Assembly (NCBI GenBank): GCA_039621445.1
Contig: CP154957.1
Location: 26,272,541 to 26,336,540 of the forward strand
Source of the DNA: Euglena gracilis
Taxonomy: Eukaryota > Euglenida > Euglenophyceae > Euglenales
DNA: 64,000 nucleotides
Direction: 5' to 3'
The notes under the pieces are model-generated. The model worked only from the letters and a program-made list of their open reading frames with translations. It had not been told where the DNA came from and did no database searches. The translations under genes and the position numbers were made by a program. Every line of letters begins with the position of its first letter. Position 1 is the first letter of the stretch. Below are positions 33,056-43,022 of this stretch, piece by piece.

Positions 33056-33728
33056 ATGCAGAGCACAACTCCCATCGACTACGCTGCATTGATTGGTTCA
33101 CTTCGAGGACTTGAACCTGCAGCACCATTGACCAGCTCTATTGAGCATTCACAACCCCATAGGGGTAATCAAGCATTGATCCATTCCAAAGGTAATCCTC
33201 CTTCCCCGCGTGTGTCACACCTATCGGTGTCTGTGTCGAGTAATCCTCCCCCCGCCCAATGGGCATCCCCGCACCTATCGGTGTCAAGCTCTATAGAGCA
33301 ACCCTATGCCCAACAGGCACAACCCCTTTTGTTGGAAAGCCGATCGGCTAACACCCATTCCCCCCAGCGAGATCTCGCACTGGTGCCGATAGGCACATTT
33401 GACTCTGAGGCGGATACGCCACGGCAAAATTTTGGTGAGGGTGGGTTAGAAACACCATGTTTCTTTCAGCCCCCCTCTAAGCTTCCCACCACAAGTCCGA
33501 TTGGACAATTGCCTGCACCACCCGATATGGGTTCTTTTCCGGCATTGCCATGGCATCCGGAGATGCGTTTGACAGTTCCGGCTTATACAAGTCCCACAGA
33601 GTCCATGAGCAGTGATGCGGAAGAGTTGGAAAATATTTCCCCTCAACCCATCACCGTGATTCAGCGCATAGTCGCATATCTTCCAGTGGACCACCCGCTA
33701 ACGCGGCAAATTTCCCATGTCCACACTT
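33056..33728 (+). CDS. Host element gag, segment 1 (N-terminal)
   Basis: Opens at ATG 33056 (MQSTTPIDYAALIG); an upstream in-frame ATG at 32993 is possible. The product is Pro/Ser-rich and has no known domain, ending with an acidic stretch (SDAEELEN). The frame is interrupted at 33729 by the first non-autonomous element. On removing it and one ACTT copy, HVHT continues in frame into the segment at 35315. Confidence 0.7.
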
Positions 33729-34098
33729 TGAAGGCCCAGGGTCCGGCTCAGGACACTGGCCTTTGCCAGATTTCCCATCTCCCAATCTGGCATCTCTCAG
33801 GGGGGGATACCCCCTGCCTGTGGCCTTGGCCTTTCCACCTGGTGGGGCCTGAAATCTTGACATCTCCAAAATCTCCAAATCTTTCTGTAAAATGTTCCCA
33901 AATCCCAATCTTCAACTTGCAGTGCACAAGACAATGCCAGACGAGCTCAAACAGTACATGGAGTTTGCCACCTGCACACAGACAAATCACAGGTGAAATT
34001 GTAATTGGCAACTCCTAATTGTCATTTGCTAAATCCTAAAACCAAAATCACATCACAATTTCAGGGAAAGGCAATGCAAGGCCTTAGCGGCGCTCACA
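33729..34098 (-). repeat. Element A 3' LTR (370 bp)
   Basis: TG at 33729 and CA at 34098 on the plus strand. Also contains the start of the element's ORF (ATG at 33908). Confidence 0.88.
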
Positions 34099-34604
34099 CT
34101 CCCCTTCTCCGGCGAGATTTTCTGGGTTTTTGGACCCGAAAAATCGAGAAAACACACAGAAGCGACGTTAGGCCGTGCAGTGGAAACCCGGTCCCGCCCC
34201 CTTGGGCTGCCATGTCCAGACTTCGTGGTTTCCGCTCTCTTCTTTTCGGGAAACCGTGGAATCTCGACATGACTTCCCGAAGGGGGGGTAGCCGAGCCCC
34301 GCCGTACACCGCGTCCCAGAGCCCGAAGGCCCCCTTGAAGCGGTCCACAGTGCAGGCAGGCCAGAAAAAAACATCTCGAACTGGCCACATAAAATCCGAC
34401 AGACGTCTCCACTAGCCACTTGGGCATCACAGCCACGGCACCAACCAGGCATCACCACCACTCAGCCAGCGGGCGGGTCGCCACAGACATGTCGAAGTCG
34501 GGCACAGCCACCACAGAGACAGGGGTAGAAAAAATACCACAGGCAAGGCGAGCCACACAGCCACACAGGACTGGGCATCAGCCTGCCAGACAGAGAGCTG
34601 CAGA

Positions 34605-35120
34605 TCAACATTGCAATGCCCTGGCCACAGCCAAGGCCTTCCGCCGTCGTCTTCTCTTTGCAGATTTCGATGGCAACATGCCGTTTGTAGCCCCAGGCTC
34701 TCCAGCACTGCAAATTGAGACAATCTCATCACGATCCAGAGCCATCCATGGCTCCATCTGGATTGCCACAGATCTTGTCTTGCCATCTGGCTGTTCCTCA
34801 ACACTCAGCCTCAGGCACCCAATGCGCCTCACAGGCATGGCCTTCAGAGCCTTCATCTGATGACACTTGCAATCACACCCAGTGTGCTCACCAGAACAGC
34901 ATGAATATCCCAGTAATAGACAAACGTGATGTACTGTTTGTGAAGGCCCAGGGTCCGGCTCAGGACACTGGCCTTTGCCAGATTTCCCATCTCCCAATCT
35001 GGCATCTCTCAGGGGGGGATACCCCCTGCCTGTGGCCTTGGCCTTTCCACCTGGTGGGGCCTGAAATCTTGACATCTCCAAAATCTCCAAATCTTTCTGT
35101 AAAATGTTCCCAAATCCCAA
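34605..35120 (-). CDS. Element A ORF, 171 aa, starts inside the 5' LTR
   Basis: About 60 residues are LTR-encoded (MGFGNILQKDLEILEMSRFQ, then a Gly/Pro-rich part). The frame then crosses the LTR edge (…PGPS|QTVHH) into the internal region. That part has a Cys-rich stretch (CSGEHTGCDCKCHQ) and a basic SKSAKRRRRRKA. It resembles no gag, RT or integrase that I know. It may be cargo derived from a host gene or a non-coding coincidence. The same arrangement in two other minus-strand families here supports a real ORF. Confidence 0.45.
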   Translation of the reverse strand: MGFGNILQKDLEILEMSRFQAPPGGKAKATGRGYPPLRDARLGDGKSGKGQCPEPDPGPSQTVHHVCLLLGYSCCSGEHTGCDCKCHQMKALKAMPVRRIGCLRLSVEEQPDGKTRSVAIQMEPWMALDRDEIVSICSAGEPGATNGMLPSKSAKRRRRRKALAVARALQC

Positions 35121-35310
35121 TCTTCAACTTGCAGTGCACAAGACAATGCCAGACGAGCTCAAACAGTACATGGAGTTTGCCACCTGCACACAGACAAGTC
35201 ACAGGTGAAATTGTAATTGGCAACTCCTAATTGTCATTTGCTAAATCCTAAAACCAAAATCACATCACAATTCCAGGGAAAGGCAATGCAAGGCCTTAGC
35301 GGCGCTCACA
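34941..35310 (-). repeat. Element A 5' LTR (370 bp)
   Basis: Almost identical to 33729-34098 (two substitutions seen), indicating recent insertion. It carries the ORF start codon at 35120. Confidence 0.88.
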
Positions 35311-35314
35311 ACTT

Positions 35315-36487
35315 GTGTAGCGGATTGCGCTATGACACTTAACAAGGTTTTGGATTTTGATGAAAACAACCAAAAGGTTGTGGAACACAAGCTGAATTAC
35401 CTTTGGAGTTATGTGCGTGATGTTGGTCAATATTGCCAAACCAATTTTCAGTCCACCAATGTGGACCTAGCAACTTTGCGGCAAGGTTTAGACACACATT
35501 TGCAGGCATATTTGCCACAACACTTCCAAAAAGTGAGTGAAGCCATGTGTGAAACACAATCCCGCAATGATGCGATTTTCTCCAACATGCAACATAGTTT
35601 GCAAGCTTTGTCCCAACAATTGGAGCCAATTACGGCAATTTTTCCACAATTGCAGCAAAAGTTGCATGAGCCCCCCATCAAAAATCCCGATTTGGGAGAA
35701 TTTATTACAATGGAGCAATTCTCCACACTTGCAACCGCATTTCAGGAAGCGCAACAACGCATTTTCCAGTTGAGCGGTGATTCCGCGAATTTTGCCCACT
35801 TTTCTGCCCAAGCCAATGAAAGTTTTGCCCCCCGCACGTATGTGCAACAATTGGAGGAAAGACTTTCTCGATTGGAGCAGAAATCTTGCCATTGTGGTGA
35901 GATTCCCGCTGAAATTGCAAGTTTTCACACCCAAATCGCGAATATCGCGAGTAGGATTGAGAATTTGCAACAACAGTGGCAGAATGACACAATGGAATTC
36001 CGAACCGCAATCGCGGATTTGCAGAACCGCAATGCGGCAACCCGTGCACCAACACCGGATATTAGTGGACTCAAGGCCACCATGTCCGATTTGCACAAAC
36101 AGTTACAACAGGATGTTGGTAACATTGAAGCCTCATTGGCTAAGTTGCACACCCGCTATGCGGAAGTAGCTGGTAGGATCCCGGATGTTACCGGCATTCA
36201 AACCGCGATAGCACAAACGCATGCAAGAAATGAGCACAAAAATGCTTCAGGTGCAATCACCACCCCAAGGCACATTGCCGTTACCAACAACTACCCCCAC
36301 ACTCCCAAAAACACACTTGGACAAGATTTGCGCTGAAATGCGCACAGAAAATCACCAAATCATGCAAGGATTTTGTGACAGTCTCATGAACACCGAGAAA
36401 ACGGTGAAGCAGGATGTCACAAAACTGCAAAATGACATTACCGCGCTATCCGCGCAAGTTTCTGTCTTGATGGAACAGCCAATGGCT
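35315..36487 (+). CDS. Host element gag, segment 2 (coiled coil), one frameshift
   Basis: Continues from segment 1 (CVADCAMTLNKVLDF…). Long heptad-like runs rich in Gln, Leu and Ala suggest a coiled coil (for example VQQLEERLSRLEQK). The frame ends at 36336, while the next frame takes over (DKICAEMRTENHQ … SVLMEQPMA). An indel in the A-run near 36306 would explain it. It is interrupted at 36488 by the tandem element B. Confidence 0.7.
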
Positions 36488-36802
36488 TGTAGGGGGTGTG
36501 GGCCTCACCACTCCCACAACCCCCTGGAGGCTGGCCCCTGGCACCTGCAGGCCCTGCCACTGGCTGGGATCCATCAATTCACCCAGGGGGCCTGGCACCC
36601 ACCTGGGACTTTCCTTGGAACTTTTCATTGTAATCCCACTTCCCAATTCCCAGCGCTGGCACAAATCAAGATACTTCCCAGAACTGAACAACCAAAGTCA
36701 AACTGAACATGCTGCTTGCCACTGTAAACACAAACACAGACAGAATTTTGTGTAATTCCTAATTCCTCTGCTGAAATCTTAATCTCTTTCCCAGCGCCCA
36801 CA
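36488..36802 (-). repeat. Element B LTR 1 (315 bp)
   Basis: TGTAGGGGGTGTGG…GCGCCCACA on the plus strand. It acts as 3' LTR of internal copy 1. Confidence 0.88.
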
Positions 36803-37494
36803 CTCCCCTCCTTAAAAAGCTGCCCCGGGCAGCTAAACCTGCCTTCGGAAAAAAGGTGCTGGGAGTTTTTTTCTTTTCTTTTTTTTTTCGTTCACGAACA
36901 CAATCTTGAATCTTTCTTTCTGTCTGTCTGTTTTATTTTTTTCTCTGTGGGGCGGGGCGGAGGTCGAAGGCCGACCCTTAGGGGGGTCGGTCTCCTACAG
37001 CAGCAGGGGGGAGCAGCAGGCACCCGCACCGCCTTGGGCCGTTCTGGCGGGGGTTCCCCCCCAGAACAGCCCAAAGATACCCCTTGGGCCGTCATCTCTG
37101 GAATTTTTTTTCTCGTTTTCCCCTCTTTTTTTGCCTTTTTTTTTGCCCGTCCAGAGATGGGGGTCCAGGGGCTGGAGGGGGTCCTGGGGAGGGGGCTTGC
37201 AGCGGGAGGGGGTTACCGCGGGGAGGGATTCGGCCACAGGCCTGGGAGGGGGGCCCAGCCCACGCCGTCCCGGCGGGCTTCGACCACAACGCCTGAGGGC
37301 TTCGGCCCAGGCATACGGGAGGGGGACCCAGCCCACACCATCCCGGCGGGCTTCGGCCACAGCTGGTGAGGGCTTCGGCCCAGGGCATGCGGGAGGGGGA
37401 CCCAGCCCGCACCATCCCAGGCAGGGCTTCGGCCTCAGCCCCTCGGGGCCTCCTTCGCCTTCTGTCGGCGCTCCTTCCTTCTCCTTCCTCTTGA

Positions 37495-38274
37495 CTACTC
37501 CGGCGAGCCTCCGCCCTCGCCATGCCCCACTGGGGCCCAATGACCACTTCCGTCATCACCATCTCCAGAATGTCCATCTCGACCATCTCCATGTCTGGAA
37601 TGCCCATCTCGCCCATCTCCATGGCTGTAATGTCCGTCTCGCCCATCTCCATGTCTGGAATGTCCATCTCGCCCATCTCCATGTCTGGAATGTCCATCTC
37701 TGGCATTTCCATCCTTGGCATTCCTGTCTCTGGCATTTCCATCCTTGGCATTCGCATCTCTGGCATTTCTATCCTTGGCATTCCCGTCTCTGACATGTCC
37801 TTCCACAGCATCCACCAGCCTGGCATCAGAGGCCACCCTGCCATGGGCCCTGAGCCTGCCAGCAGCAGCAGCTGCTGCACGACTGGCACACCACGAACAG
37901 CCACAATCTGCACCAAAACTTGAATAATACTCCATCAGGTTGATGTTCACCCCTTCAGTCCACGCCTTCTTGATGATCTCCTGCAGGCACATGCCATGCC
38001 TGATACCGGCATGGCGGACAGCCGCCACGTGGCTGGTAGGCATGTTGTTTGACTGGCAGTGTTCAGTTTGTGTAGGGGGTGTGGGCCTCACCACTCCCAC
38101 AACCCCCTGGCGGCTGGCCCCTGGCACCTGCAGGCCCTGCCACTGGCTGGGATCCATCAATTCACCCAGGGGGCCTGGCACCCACCTGGGACTTTCCTTG
38201 GAACTTTTCATTGTAATCCCACTTCCCAATTCCCAGCGCTGGCACAAATCAAGATACTTCCCAGAACTGAACAA
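37495..38274 (-). CDS. Element B ORF, copy 1 (259 aa), starts inside LTR 2
   Basis: The LTR-encoded N-terminus (MFSSGKYLDLCQRWELGSG…) runs into internal sequence at …RPTPPT|QTEHCQS. The internal part has a short conventional-looking stretch (CLQEIIKKAWTEGVNI; ADCGCSWCASRA), then degenerate Arg-Asp-Gly-Asn-Ala and Gly-Asp-Gly-Arg-Asp-Gly-His repeats. No retroviral enzyme is recognised. Shadow ORFs on the opposite strand through the repeats are not real genes. Confidence 0.4.
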   Translation of the reverse strand: MFSSGKYLDLCQRWELGSGITMKSSKESPRWVPGPLGELMDPSQWQGLQVPGASRQGVVGVVRPTPPTQTEHCQSNNMPTSHVAAVRHAGIRHGMCLQEIIKKAWTEGVNINLMEYYSSFGADCGCSWCASRAAAAAAGRLRAHGRVASDARLVDAVEGHVRDGNAKDRNARDANAKDGNARDRNAKDGNARDGHSRHGDGRDGHSRHGDGRDGHYSHGDGRDGHSRHGDGRDGHSGDGDDGSGHWAPVGHGEGGGSPE

Positions 38275-38385
38275 CCAAAGTCAAACTGAACATGCTGCTT
38301 GCCACTGTAAACACAAACACAGACAGAATTTTGTGTAATTCCTAATTCCTCTGCTGAAATCTTAATCTCTTTCCCAGCGCCCACA
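38071..38385 (-). repeat. Element B LTR 2 (315 bp)
   Basis: Same length as the other two, with few substitutions. Shared between the two copies: 5' LTR of copy 1 and 3' LTR of copy 2. Confidence 0.88.
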
Positions 38386-38865
38386 CTCCCCTCCTTAAAA
38401 AGCTGCCCCGGGCAGCTAAACCTGCCTTCGGCAAAAAGGTGCTGGGAGTTCTTTTCTTTTCTTTTTTTTTTCGTTCACGAACACAATCTTGAATCTTTCT
38501 TTCTGTCTGTCTGTTTTATTTTTTTTCTCTGTGGGGCGGGGCGGAGGTCGAAGGCCGACCCTTAGGGGGGTCGGTCTCCTACAGCAGCAGGGGGGAGCAG
38601 CGGGGGTCCTGGGGAGGGGGCTCGCAGGTGCAGCGGGAGTGGGTTACCGCGGGGAGGGATTCGGCCACAGGCCTGGGAGGGGGGCCCAGCCCACGCCGTC
38701 CCGGCGGGCTTCGACCACAACGCCTGAGGGCTTCGGCCCAGGCATACGGGAGGGGGACCCAGCCCACACCATCCCGGCGGGCTTCGGCCACAGCTGGTGA
38801 GGGCTTCGGCCCAGGGCATGCGGGAGGGGGACCCAGCCCGCACCATCCCAGGCAGGGCTTCGGCC

Positions 38866-39705
38866 TCAGCCCCTCGGGGCCTCCTTCGCCTTCTGTCGGC
38901 GCTCCTTCCTTCTCCTTCCTCTTGACTTCTCCGGCGAGCCTCTGCCCTCGCCATGCCCCACTGGGGCCCAATGACCACTTCCGTCATCACCATCTCCAGA
39001 ATGTCCATCTCGACCATCTCCATGTCTGGAATGCCCATCTCGCCCATCTCCATGGCTGGAATGTCCGTCTCGCCCATCTCCATGTCTGGAATGTCCATCT
39101 CGCCCATCTCCATGTCTGGAATGTCCATCTCTGGCATTTCCATCCTTGGCATTCCTTTCTCTGGCATTTCCATCCTTGGCATTCGCATCTCTGGCATTTC
39201 TATCCTTGGCATTCCCGTCTCTGACATGTCCTTCCACAGCATCCACCAGCCTGGCATCAGAGGCCACCCTGCCATGGGCCCTGAGCCTGCCAGCAGCAGC
39301 AGCTGCTGCACGACTGGCACACCACGAACAGCCACAATCTGCATCAAAACTTGAATAATACTCCATCAGGTTGATGTTCACCCCTTCAGTCCACGCCTTC
39401 TTGATGATCTCCTGCAGGCACATGCCATGCCTGATACCGGCATGGCGGACAGCCGCCACGTGGCTGGTAGGCATGTTGTTTGACTGGCAGTGTTCAGTTT
39501 GTGTAGGGGGTGTGGGCCTCACCACTCCCACAACCCCCTGGCGGCTGGCCCCTGGCGCCTGCAGGCCCTGCCACTGGCTGGGATCCATCAATTCACCCAG
39601 GGGGCCTGGCACCCACCTGGGACTTTCCTTGGAACTTTTCATTGTAATCCCACTTCCCAATTCCCAGCGCTGGCACAAATCAAGATACTTCCCAGAACTG
39701 AACAA
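38866..39705 (-). CDS. Element B ORF, copy 2 (279 aa), starts inside LTR 3
   Basis: Nearly the same as copy 1, with a longer Arg/Lys/Glu-rich end (KSRGRRRKERRQKAKEA). Conservation of the frame in both copies fits either real coding or simply recent duplication. Confidence 0.4.
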   Translation of the reverse strand: MFSSGKYLDLCQRWELGSGITMKSSKESPRWVPGPLGELMDPSQWQGLQAPGASRQGVVGVVRPTPPTQTEHCQSNNMPTSHVAAVRHAGIRHGMCLQEIIKKAWTEGVNINLMEYYSSFDADCGCSWCASRAAAAAAGRLRAHGRVASDARLVDAVEGHVRDGNAKDRNARDANAKDGNARERNAKDGNARDGHSRHGDGRDGHSRHGDGRDGHSSHGDGRDGHSRHGDGRDGHSGDGDDGSGHWAPVGHGEGRGSPEKSRGRRRKERRQKAKEAPRG

Positions 39706-39816
39706 CCAAAGTCAAGCTGAACATGCTGCTTGCCACTGTAAACACAAACACAGACAGAATTTTGTGTAATTCCTAATTCCTCTGCTGAAATCTTAATCTC
39801 TTTCCCAGCGCCCACA
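39502..39816 (-). repeat. Element B LTR 3 (315 bp)
   Basis: 5' LTR of copy 2. It carries the ORF start at 39705. Confidence 0.88.
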
Positions 39817-39820
39817 GGCT

Positions 39821-40726
39821 GAAAAAGTCAAAAGTCCGCATTCGGACCAACCCACCAAGCCATCTCCACAATTGGAGGCCATTTCCAGTGCGATGCGCAC
39901 TTTTGTGACAAGAGTACAGGAATTGGACACTGGGTTTGGTGCGGTTTCGCACGATTTTCAATCAATTTCTGACATAATCCTGCTTTTGGAGGAACTACCC
40001 TCATACCGTAGGCGGATTAAGCGTTTGCAGGAGGATGTGCGTCGGATAACCGACAATTGGCAGGTTGTTGACCATTTGGAGCAAAGTGTGCATGAATTTG
40101 CAACCACTTTGGACCAACTTCCCGCACAAATGCGTTCCATCCACCAAAACCCGCAATCGGGTATGGTAGGCACACTTGCCGCATCTTCCAGCTCCAAAAG
40201 CGCTATTCGCGCACCAATTCCCGAGTCCACAGGCACATTGCCACCAAATCGCGTTTTCGCTCATGCGGTGGTTCCCCCACTAGCGTTACCAGTCCCAATG
40301 GACGAGTTTTCGGATGAGGAGTTGGGTTTTCAAGCGAAAACCAGACCCACCCCCCTCTTAAACCAAGAGGTTCGGGAATCCGAACTTATTCGTGGTATGA
40401 TCCGCACCCCCACACCGGGTATTGGTCATACCTCCTAAATTCGCTTAGTAGCACCAACGGTGCAACCATGTGACACCTCACCCCCACATGCGCAACCGCA
40501 TCATCATTCCCGCAATCGCGATTCCCCTAATTTGCATGGTACCTATGGTACACTAAGTGGTATGTTCCATGCGCATTCGCAAAATAACCCGAACAATACC
40601 CTTGGTGCAACCACCGGAGTACCTGCACATGGTGCGAATTCGCGCCCGGGCCCACACCCCTGGAATACCACCGAAGGGCCACGAGTTTCTCAGAAAGATT
40701 TCAAAGGCAGAATCGCGATAGCGAAC
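39821..40726 (+). CDS. Host element gag, segment 3, with one in-frame stop
   Basis: Continues the frame after element B (…QPMA|EKVKSPH). It includes a helical segment (MRTFVTRVQELDTGFG … YRRRIKRLQEDVRRI). A TAA at 40436-40438 interrupts it, but the same frame stays open afterwards to 40726 (RIAIAN), where the 13.3-kb element is inserted. The TAA is probably a decay mutation; readthrough is possible but has no supporting structure that I can see. Confidence 0.65.
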
Positions 40727-41390
40727 TGTAGGGGTTGCCCCTCCTGAGGTCCCTGTGAAGGGACCCCTGGCGGCGCAACCCGCGTAGGATCGTTTAAATT
40801 TGAGCCCGTCGGGCCCGCAGGGGTTTCCCCTTGGTGAAAAAGTGGGGTGGGGGTTGGTGTTGGTGTAGGTGAAGCTGTAGAATTGGGAAAAGACATACTT
40901 TTGCTTCAACAAATGAACTTGAATACTTGAATAATCAATGAGACTTGAACTTGAAATTTGTAATTTGTATTTCCTTGATTTCCTTGAATTGGCTTGCAAG
41001 CAAACAATTGGTGACACAAATGATGTGAACAGAGCCCTGCGCAGAAAATGTACAATTGGAGGGGGGCTACAGCTGGGGGGGCTACTTGGTATACTTTGCG
41101 CAATTCTCAATGAATTGCGCCATCCTGGCGCCCACCAAGGAGGTGCGCATCCTTGCGCAACGCCCGGGGGGGCTTGCGCATCCCCTTGGGGGTTGCCTGT
41201 TGGCCCCCTCAACCTAACCCCATCCTTTACCTTCCCTTGCCTTGGTCAAAATGGGCTGTGGGGCCCCCTTGGGGGCCAGTGGGGCCTCAAAAGGCCCTTA
41301 GGGGCCTTGGAGCCCCCTCGCGGCCCTTCGTGGCCCCTTTGGGCCCCCTTGGGACCCCCCTTTGGGGTGGGCACCCTCGGACCGCGCACA
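40727..41390 (-). repeat. 13.3-kb element 3' LTR (664 bp)
   Basis: TGTAGGGGTTGCCC…CCGCGCACA on the plus strand. It also contains the first codons of the gag ORF (ATG at 40896), which read out into flanking DNA here. Confidence 0.92.
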
Positions 41391-41401
41391 CTCCCCTCCT
41401 C
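41391..41401 (-). other. Polypurine tract, 13.3-kb element
   Basis: GAGGAGGGGAG on the minus strand directly abuts the 3' LTR. Nearly the same tract precedes the 3' LTRs of elements A and B. Confidence 0.75.
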
Positions 41402-43022
41402 AAAAAAATTGCCGTGCAATTTAAATTTGACTCCTTTGCCGGTCCGAGGTGCCGCCCCCCCCCCCCCTTTTCGCTCTCCCGCCTCCTAAAAATTGTATTT
41501 CTTGTGTGGAAACGCACGAAGCGGTGATGCCACGTGCCGTGTGTGGCGCGTGCCGTTTGGGGAGGGGGCTACACGGGAGGGGCGAGAAGGGGGACCGGCG
41601 CCTCCGGGCTCGTGACCCGGGGAGGCACCGCTTGGGGCCCCTCCGCTCCCCCTCCGGTCCCGTGAGCCTTCTTGGCCCATGGGTAGGGGCGGACTGCCCC
41701 CCCCCCCGAAACACTCGATGCCAATGTGTAATTGTGATTGCCCCCCCCCCCCCAGGGCCCGGGGTGGAAAGCTCCTGCATGTTCGGAAGGGAACATTTGA
41801 CCAACCCAGCAGGGCCGCCCCGCCTTGCCCGGTATCCCGGGGCCAAAGGCCCCGGGCTTGGCAGGGGTGCGTGCTGGAGGGGGCGCCGGGGAGGCGCCGT
41901 GGGTGGGGCCCGTTCCTTGGAGGAGGGGGCTGTCCCCCCCCCCCCCCGTGGAGGGGGTCGCGGCTGCCCCCCCCCCCCCCGCGTTGTGAGCCGGGCCGCC
42001 TTGGCTGGGGCCCGCCCTCTTGAGAGGGGGGGCGCCCCCCCCCCCCTCTCTCCGGTGTGGAGGGGGGTTGGCCCTTGCCCCCCCCCCCCGGCGTGGTTAG
42101 CTTCAAAAATTGGCCGACGGGGTGTATTTTTTTTTTTTTTTTTTTTGGAAAATCGGCCGGCGCCCCCCCCTCCCCCGACATGGTGGGCCGAGGAGGGGTG
42201 TTGACGATCCCAAAAAAATCGGCAGGCGCCCAGGCGCCCCCCCCCCCTTTCCGTCGGCACGGTTGGCCGATGAGGGGGGCAGCCAACCGTCAAAAATCGG
42301 GAAGAATTGGCAGGCGCCCCCCCCCTCCCTCGGCACGGTGGGCCGAAGAGGTGTGTGGCCAACCATCAAAAATTGGTTAAAATGGTAGGTGCCCCCCCCC
42401 CCGGCATGGTGGGCCGAGGAGGGGTGTCCGCCGTCAGCCCCCCCGCCTTGGCGGGGCCCTCCAAAATTCAAAACTGAAATCGAAAAAGAAATCAAACCGG
42501 TGATGTGAAGGGCAGAACTGAAAGAATGCAGGGGCTCGAGGCCCCCCCTTGGGTCCTAGCGGCCTCGTGGGCCCCCTCGGCGCCCGGGTGCCGCACCGTG
42601 CGGTGTTGAGCACGTGCGGCGAGTGGGCGCCGGGGGGCACTCGCCCTGGGCGGGCGCTCTGTGGCCGCGGGTGTTGGGCGAGGCCAGCCCTGGGGGGGGA
42701 GAATGTGGGCCCCCCAGGGGCCCTTGGGGATGGGAGCCCCCCCCCCGTGCAGTTGTGTGGCCTCCTCGCCCCGCCCGGGCGTCCTGTCCCCTTGAGAGGG
42801 CCACCAGGCCCCCGGCTTCTGGGGCCACCGGCCCCACGCCCGTAGCCAAGGGGCGGTCGCAGGGGTTTGAAATCTGAATTTGAAATTGAAGTTGAACCTG
42901 CGAAGACACAAATAACAATCACACAAACAAAATCAGAATCAGGGCCAGGGACGTAGGGGTGCTCCGCCACCACCACAGTCCCCGTACCCAACTTCCCCCC
43001 GCTTCCACCTCAAACCCTCCCC
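41402..43022 (-). other. 3' untranslated part of the 13.3-kb element with GC-run repeats
   Basis: Between the integrase stop and the purine tract there is no conserved ORF. At about 42050-42450 lie three to four degenerate units of about 90 bp built on GGCATGGTGGGCCGAGGAGG, a run of G or C and a CAAAAATCGGC block. Further C-run/G-run blocks lie at 41455, 41695, 41735, 41935, 41965 and 42030. Long frames here are composition artefacts. Confidence 0.6.

Larger units (their letters stand above)
33729..35310 (-). mobile_element. Non-autonomous LTR element A (1,582 bp)
   Basis: Two 370-bp LTRs (33729-34098 and 34941-35310) differ at two sites and are flanked by ACTT at 33725-33728 and 35311-35314. 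Read on the minus strand the LTR runs TGTGAGCGCC…CCTTCA. A purine tract GGAGAAGGGGAG precedes the left (3') LTR, fixing the orientation. There is no RT, integrase or tRNA-type PBS; the bases after the 5' LTR are CAAACAGTACATC. A 171-codon ORF starts inside the 5' LTR. Confidence 0.88.
36488..39816 (-). mobile_element. Non-autonomous LTR element B, tandem LTR-int-LTR-int-LTR array
   Basis: Three 315-bp LTRs at 36488-36802, 38071-38385 and 39502-39816 separate two related internal regions of 1,268 and 1,116 bp. The whole array is flanked by GGCT at 36484-36487 and 39817-39820, so it inserted or expanded as one unit. On the minus strand each LTR begins TGTGGGCGC, and each internal region ends in the purine tract AAGGAGGGGAG. 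No tRNA-type PBS: the bases after the LTR are CAAACTGAACACTG. Internal region 2 lacks about 150 bp present in region 1. Confidence 0.88.

Noticed and set aside
37092-39347. Long plus- and minus-strand ORFs (up to 274 codons) rich in Met-Glu-Met-Pro, His-Leu-His or Ser-Ile-Ser repeats
   Set aside because: They are other-frame readings of a short degenerate repeat inside element B; only the frame that starts in the LTR is shared with the layout of the other elements.
41421-42286. Long Gly/Pro/Arg-rich frames on both strands in the 3' part of the 13.3-kb element
   Set aside because: They arise from runs of G and C and degenerate repeats with no domain and no frame conservation.
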